From: Chitinophaga pinensis
GTDB lineage: Bacteria; Bacteroidota; Bacteroidia; UKL13-3
NCBI GenBank assembly: GCA_943323675.2
Contig: CALPIR020000014.1
Location: 1-19,719 of the forward strand
DNA length: 19,719 bases
Direction: 5' to 3'
Shown here: positions 15,515-19,719 of the stretch, piece by piece
Numbering within the stretch: the stretch's first letter is position 1
Layout: every line of letters starts with the position of its first letter
Position numbers and translations under genes: made by a program
The notes under the pieces: generated by a model
Database searches by the model: none
Told to the model about the DNA's origin: nothing
What the model saw: only the letters and a program-made list of their open reading frames with translations

Positions 15515-16105
15515 GTGATTGCATTTATTGAAGGAAAATTAGTTGTAAAATCTCCTGCCCAAGTTGTGGTTAGTTGCGGTGGAGTGGGTTATGCTATCAA
15601 CATATCATTAAACACTTATGACCATCTTGCTGCGCTAGAAACTGCTCGTGTGCTCACGCATTTGGTGGTTAAAGAAGATAGCCATACGCTTTATGGTTTT
15701 GCTGAAGAAGATGAACGTCAATTGTTTTTGTTGCTTATTTCTGTAAATGGAGTTGGCGCAAATACGGCCCGTATGATTCTATCTTCTATGAAACCTACCG
15801 AATTAAAGCAGGCAATAACTTCGGGTAATTGGGCGTTATTAAAATCGGTGAAAGGCATTGGCCCCAAAACAGCCCAACGTATTGTTATTGACTTACAAGA
15901 CAAAGTACAAAAAACAGAAGGATTCACAGGAGAGCAATTAACAGCATTTACTACTGCTAATAAAGCAACAGAAGAAGCTCTTGCTGCATTAATTATGTTG
16001 GGATTTGCTCGTGGTGAAGCCGAAAAAGGGTTGCAAAAAGTGAAACAACAAAACCCCAATTATTCAGTTGAAGAATTAGTAAAAAACACCTTAAAAGTAA
16101 TTTGA
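15515..16105 (+). CDS. ruvA: Holliday junction branch migration protein RuvA
   Basis: Binds Holliday junctions as a tetramer and loads the RuvB motor in recombination and repair. The 196-residue length is typical (E. coli 203). Domain I (OB fold) begins MIAFIEGKLVVKSPAQVVVSCGGVGYAI. Domain II has the two helix-hairpin-helix motifs, LLISVNGVGANTARMIL and LLKSVKGIGPKTAQRIVIDL. Domain III (ATEEALAALIMLGFARGEAEK ... ELVKNTLKVI) is the RuvB-contacting end. The start codon is GTG, supported by the exact family N terminus and by AAGGAT at about 15503-15507, a rare clear ribosome-binding site for this genome. sprA follows in the same frame right after its stop. Confidence 0.97.
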   Translation: MIAFIEGKLVVKSPAQVVVSCGGVGYAINISLNTYDHLAALETARVLTHLVVKEDSHTLYGFAEEDERQLFLLLISVNGVGANTARMILSSMKPTELKQAITSGNWALLKSVKGIGPKTAQRIVIDLQDKVQKTEGFTGEQLTAFTTANKATEEALAALIMLGFARGEAEKGLQKVKQQNPNYSVEELVKNTLKVI

Positions 16106-16120
16106 TGGCGAAACTCTACT

Positions 16121-19100
16121 TTGTTTACTCTCTCTAAAATAAAACACATATCGCTCTCATCTATTTTCACCTTGCTTGTAAGCATGGTGTGGGGAGCTGT
16201 GCCCGATTTTTTTACCATTTATGAGTATGATTTAGATAGGAAATCGGTTAATAGTTCATTTGGTTTTGCACCACCTGATAGCTCGGGAGCGTCCGATACC
16301 ACAAGAAAAAAACTTCCGTATCCAATTCTAGATAGGAAGCCTTATGAGTTAAATCAAAAAACACATCCGTTTGATTTGGGTGAACCATCTAACATCAAAA
16401 ATCGTTACGAGTTAGATCCCAATACGAATCAATACAATTATAAATCAACGGTAGGCGGTCAAGAATATCGCCTGGGCGCAACAGTGCCAATTAAAGAGCA
16501 ACTTAAGCGTGAAAACGACCGTCAAAATGCACAATACTTTAAGCAACGTGCGCAAGCACAAAACTTTGTAAAGGGTGGTGGCTTAATTCCACCTTTAAAA
16601 GTTGGTCCCAAAATTTTCGATAAAATATTTGGTAGTGGCGTTATTGATATCAGGCCACGTGGTACTGCCGAACTTATTTTTCAGGGTAATTTTAATACCG
16701 TTCGTAATCCAGCAATTGCATTGCGTCAACAAAGTACTGGCCAGTTCGATTTTCGTCAAAAAATACAGCTCAATGTTTCGGGTAGTGTTGGCGATAAAAT
16801 GAAAGTGAATATGAACTATGATACCGAAGCAACTTTCGATTTTGAAAACCAAATGAAATTGGATTATTCGGGTAAAGACGATGATATTATTAAAAAAATT
16901 GAGTTGGGTAATGTTAGCTTACCGTTAAACTCATCGCTTATACAAGGAAGCCAAAGTTTGTTTGGGGTAAAGGCCACCATGCAGTTTGGTAAATTAACGG
17001 TAACCTCTATTGTTACACAACAACGCGGAAAAACCACTGAAACTGAATTACAGGGCGGTGTGCAAACCACCCGTTTTGATATTCAGGCTGATAATTATGA
17101 TATGAACAAGCATTATTTCTTGGCTCAATATTTTAGAGACAATTATGATGCTTGGTTGGGCAATTTACCTATTATTACATCTCCTGTAGTTATTAATCGT
17201 GTTGAGGTTTGGGTTACTAATCGTACTGGTGTTTTTGACAACGCGCGAGATGTAATTGGCTTTAGTGATTTGGGTGAAGCAGGTAAACGGAATAATAAAT
17301 ATTGGGAACTCAACCCTAATCCAAATGATACTTTCCCTGGGAATAGCTCTAATAATTTGTATGGTTATTTAAGTGGTCAAGGATTAAATCCTGATACTGC
17401 ATTATTGCGTCAATCATTCCAGATACAAAATCAATTAGCCCGTCATCAAAACACCACCAACTTGCAGGCCATATCGCAATATCAAATGATTAATTATGCG
17501 CGATTGTTAAGTCCTAGTGAATATGCCATAAATAGCCGTTTGGGTTACATCTCTTTAAATAGTGCCCTAAATAGTGATGAGGTTTTGTGCGTAGCTTTTG
17601 AATACACTTTAGATGGCCGATATTTTAAAGTAGGGGAGTTTACAACAGATTTACCGCCAAACCCGGATGTGCCAAATGTGTTGTATACCAAAATGCTTAA
17701 AGGTCCATCGCAGCGTCCCGATTTGCCAATGTGGGATTTGATGATGAAAAATATTTATGCCCTAGGTACATTTAATATTCAACCCAAAGATTTTAAATTA
17801 AACGTGGTTTATGCCGATGACCCATCAGGTGCCGACCTCAATTACATTCCTCAACAAAATGAGCCTTTACTAACGGGTGTGCCATTAATCACAGTATTAA
17901 ATCTCGATAATTTAAATACCCAACAAGAACGAGCCCCCGATGGTATTTTCGATTACATTGATGGTGTTACGATTAATGCGATGCAAGGACGTGTTATTTT
18001 TCCTGTGGTTGAACCATTTGGATCTCATTTAACTTCTAAATTCATTAATAATAAAGACAAAGCTCGGTATTATTCTTTTTATGAGTTGTATGATTCAACT
18101 CGATTTGCAGCTATGCAATTACCGCAATACAATAAATTCTTTTTACGTGGCACATATCAAGGTTCATCAAGCAACGAAATATCACTTAACAGCACCAATA
18201 TTCCGCGTGGTTCAGTAAAAGTTACAGCTAATGGAGCACCGCTAGCAGAAAACACAGATTTTGTTGTTGATTACAATTTAGGTCGCGTAAAAATATTAAA
18301 CACCAGTTTACTTAATTCTGGAGCTTCCATTAAAGTTTCATCAGAAAGCAACTCCTTGTTCAGTGTTCAACAAAAATCACTTTTGGGTAGTCGTTTTGAT
18401 TATAAGTACAACAAAGATTTATTATTAGGAGGGACATTTTTATACCTTAATGAAAGGCCTTTAACACCAAAAGTTAATATTGGTGAAGAACCTATTTCAA
18501 ACATGATTGTAGGCCTTGACGGCTCTTACAAACGCGATTCAAGATTCTTAACTAAATTAGTTGATAAGCTACCGTTTATTGAAACCAAAGAAATATCGAC
18601 CATTACAGTTAGTGGCGAGTTCGCTCAATTAATTCCTGGTGTACAAGGGGCATTGGCCCAAAGCGGTACAGCTTACCTAGATGATTTTGAAGGCAGTGAA
18701 ACACCCTTTGATCTGCGTTCGCCTGCATTAAATTGGACGTTAGCATCAACACCACAAGGTCAATCTGATTTGTTCCCAGAAGGTAACACTTTAAATAGTT
18801 TAGAGTATGGTTTTAAACGGGCCAATTTTGCTTGGTACAATATTGCTACTACATTTTATCGTGAAGACAACTTTACCCCGCAACACATACAAGATGACGA
18901 TGAACAATTAAGTAATGATTGTGTACGTGAGGTTGATTTGAAAGAGATATTTCCCGAACGTCAACAGCAACCGGGATTGCCAAGTAATGTTTCAACTTTA
19001 GATTTAGCCTTTTATCCCAAAGATAGGGGTCCGTATAATTACAATGTGGATGAGTTGAAGGAAGATGGTAGCATGGCTAACCCAACTTCCAAGTGGGGTG

Positions 19101-19719
19101 GAATAATGCGTAAGATAGATCAAAATGATTTTGAAGCCACCAATATCGATTATGTAGAAGTTTGGATGATGGATCCTTATGCCTGTAAAAATGATGTAAC
19201 AAATCAAGGTTCATTTTATTTAAATTTAGGGAACATATCTGAAGATATTTTACGCGATAACCGCAGATCCGCTGAGAATGGCTTACCAAGAACAGAGGCT
19301 GATAATTTATACATGGATAGTACCATATGGGGGCGTGTACCACGTAAGCCAGTAATTAATTTTGCCTTTGATGCCGAACCGGCAATTAGGCAACAGCAAG
19401 ATGTGGGGTTGGATGGTTTTAATGATGATGGGGAACGTGCTTGGTTTGATACTGCCTATCTTCAAAAAGTTGCGCAGCGTTATGGTACAACTAGTATAGC
19501 TTATCAAAATGCATTAAACGACCCGTCAAACGATAATTATAGTTATTATTTAAGTACTCCTTATGATAATTCGAAAACAGCTATTCTCGATCGTTATAAA
19601 CGTTTCAACCGCCACCAAGGTAATTCACCAACCATTGATCAATCGCCAGAAGCTTATCCAGTAACAGCTACTAATACCCCAGATAACGAAGACATCAATC
19701 GTGATTTTACTTTAAATGA
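16121..19719 (+). CDS. sprA: T9SS outer-membrane translocon protein SprA (N-terminal part, runs off window)
   Basis: SprA is the very large (about 2400-residue in Flavobacterium) 36-strand barrel through which T9SS cargo leaves the cell; it is also needed for gliding in motile species. About 1200 codons are visible without a stop, to the window edge. Family marks include IDIRPRGTAELIFQGN, VNMNYDTEATFDFENQMKL, IKKIELGNVSLPLN, LFGVKATMQFGKLTVT, YDMNKHYFLAQYFRDNYD, FFLRGTYQG, and AYLDDFEGSETP. The start is uncertain: the frame is open back to the ruvA stop with no ATG before 16184. A TTG at 16121 gives a good signal peptide (MFTLSKIKHISLSSIF, then a hydrophobic core and WGA) and is chosen here. 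ruvA and sprA are probably one operon. Confidence 0.93.
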   Translation, partial: MFTLSKIKHISLSSIFTLLVSMVWGAVPDFFTIYEYDLDRKSVNSSFGFAPPDSSGASDTTRKKLPYPILDRKPYELNQKTHPFDLGEPSNIKNRYELDPNTNQYNYKSTVGGQEYRLGATVPIKEQLKRENDRQNAQYFKQRAQAQNFVKGGGLIPPLKVGPKIFDKIFGSGVIDIRPRGTAELIFQGNFNTVRNPAIALRQQSTGQFDFRQKIQLNVSGSVGDKMKVNMNYDTEATFDFENQMKLDYSGKDDDIIKKIELGNVSLPLNSSLIQGSQSLFGVKATMQFGKLTVTSIVTQQRGKTTETELQGGVQTTRFDIQADNYDMNKHYFLAQYFRDNYDAWLGNLPIITSPVVINRVEVWVTNRTGVFDNARDVIGFSDLGEAGKRNNKYWELNPNPNDTFPGNSSNNLYGYLSGQGLNPDTALLRQSFQIQNQLARHQNTTNLQAISQYQMINYARLLSPSEYAINSRLGYISLNSALNSDEVLCVAFEYTLDGRYFKVGEFTTDLPPNPDVPNVLYTKMLKGPSQRPDLPMWDLMMKNIYALGTFNIQPKDFKLNVVYADDPSGADLNYIPQQNEPLLTGVPLITVLNLDNLNTQQERAPDGIFDYIDGVTINAMQGRVIFPVVEPFGSHLTSKFINNKDKARYYSFYELYDSTRFAAMQLPQYNKFFLRGTYQGSSSNEISLNSTNIPRGSVKVTANGAPLAENTDFVVDYNLGRVKILNTSLLNSGASIKVSSESNSLFSVQQKSLLGSRFDYKYNKDLLLGGTFLYLNERPLTPKVNIGEEPISNMIVGLDGSYKRDSRFLTKLVDKLPFIETKEISTITVSGEFAQLIPGVQGALAQSGTAYLDDFEGSETPFDLRSPALNWTLASTPQGQSDLFPEGNTLNSLEYGFKRANFAWYNIATTFYREDNFTPQHIQDDDEQLSNDCVREVDLKEIFPERQQQPGLPSNVSTLDLAFYPKDRGPYNYNVDELKEDGSMANPTSKWGGIMRKIDQNDFEATNIDYVEVWMMDPYACKNDVTNQGSFYLNLGNISEDILRDNRRSAENGLPRTEADNLYMDSTIWGRVPRKPVINFAFDAEPAIRQQQDVGLDGFNDDGERAWFDTAYLQKVAQRYGTTSIAYQNALNDPSNDNYSYYLSTPYDNSKTAILDRYKRFNRHQGNSPTIDQSPEAYPVTATNTPDNEDINRDFTLN

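Noticed and set aside
15408..15524. MORN protein starting at 15524 (39 more residues)
   Set aside because: It would overlap the ruvA start and bury the signal peptide; the internal ATG at 15407 fits export.

Overview
The window comes from a Bacteroidota chromosome. It is AT-rich, start codons are preceded by AT-rich sequence rather than strong Shine-Dalgarno motifs, several genes have TAnnTTTG-like upstream boxes, and it carries both a type IX secretion (T9SS) translocon gene (sprA) and a cargo gene with a T9SS C-terminal sorting domain. A TonB-dependent receptor with a carboxypeptidase-like N-terminal extension points the same way. I cannot place it below phylum.

Left end (1-1642): the tail of an unidentified CDS, then a retron. 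An RNA region bounded by a 12-nt perfect inverted repeat (a1 120-131, a2 268-279) holds two short msr-type hairpins and one long msd-type hairpin. It leads directly into a reverse transcriptase gene that has YADD plus both retron hallmarks, NAxxH and VTG. This is the most notable system here. No effector gene is visible next to it, unless the upstream truncated gene is one. Between the RT and hutU lie about 400 bases without a gene, containing two related hairpins and a GC-rich structured element.

Middle (1643-9321): hutU (urocanate hydratase) is convergent, across a bidirectional terminator, with a translationally coupled pair on the minus strand: a secreted GH73/five-LysM glucosaminidase and a PLP-dependent ACC deaminase/D-cysteine desulfhydrase-family enzyme. 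Divergent from that pair is a plus-strand pair: a full three-domain DsbD thiol:disulfide transporter and the sedoheptulose-7-phosphate isomerase GmhA. A perfect 20-bp inverted-repeat terminator closes this block.

Right part (9322-15407): two minus-strand units. One is a TonB-dependent receptor followed by a secreted alpha/beta-hydrolase-like T9SS cargo protein whose nucleophile serine is replaced by glycine. The other is a small exported MORN-repeat protein followed by a glyoxalase II-like metallo-hydrolase.

Right end (15515-19719): ruvA (Holliday junction DNA-binding subunit, GTG start) followed closely by sprA, the giant outer-membrane T9SS translocon protein, which runs off the window after about 1200 codons. 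The T9SS cargo in this window would be exported through this translocon.
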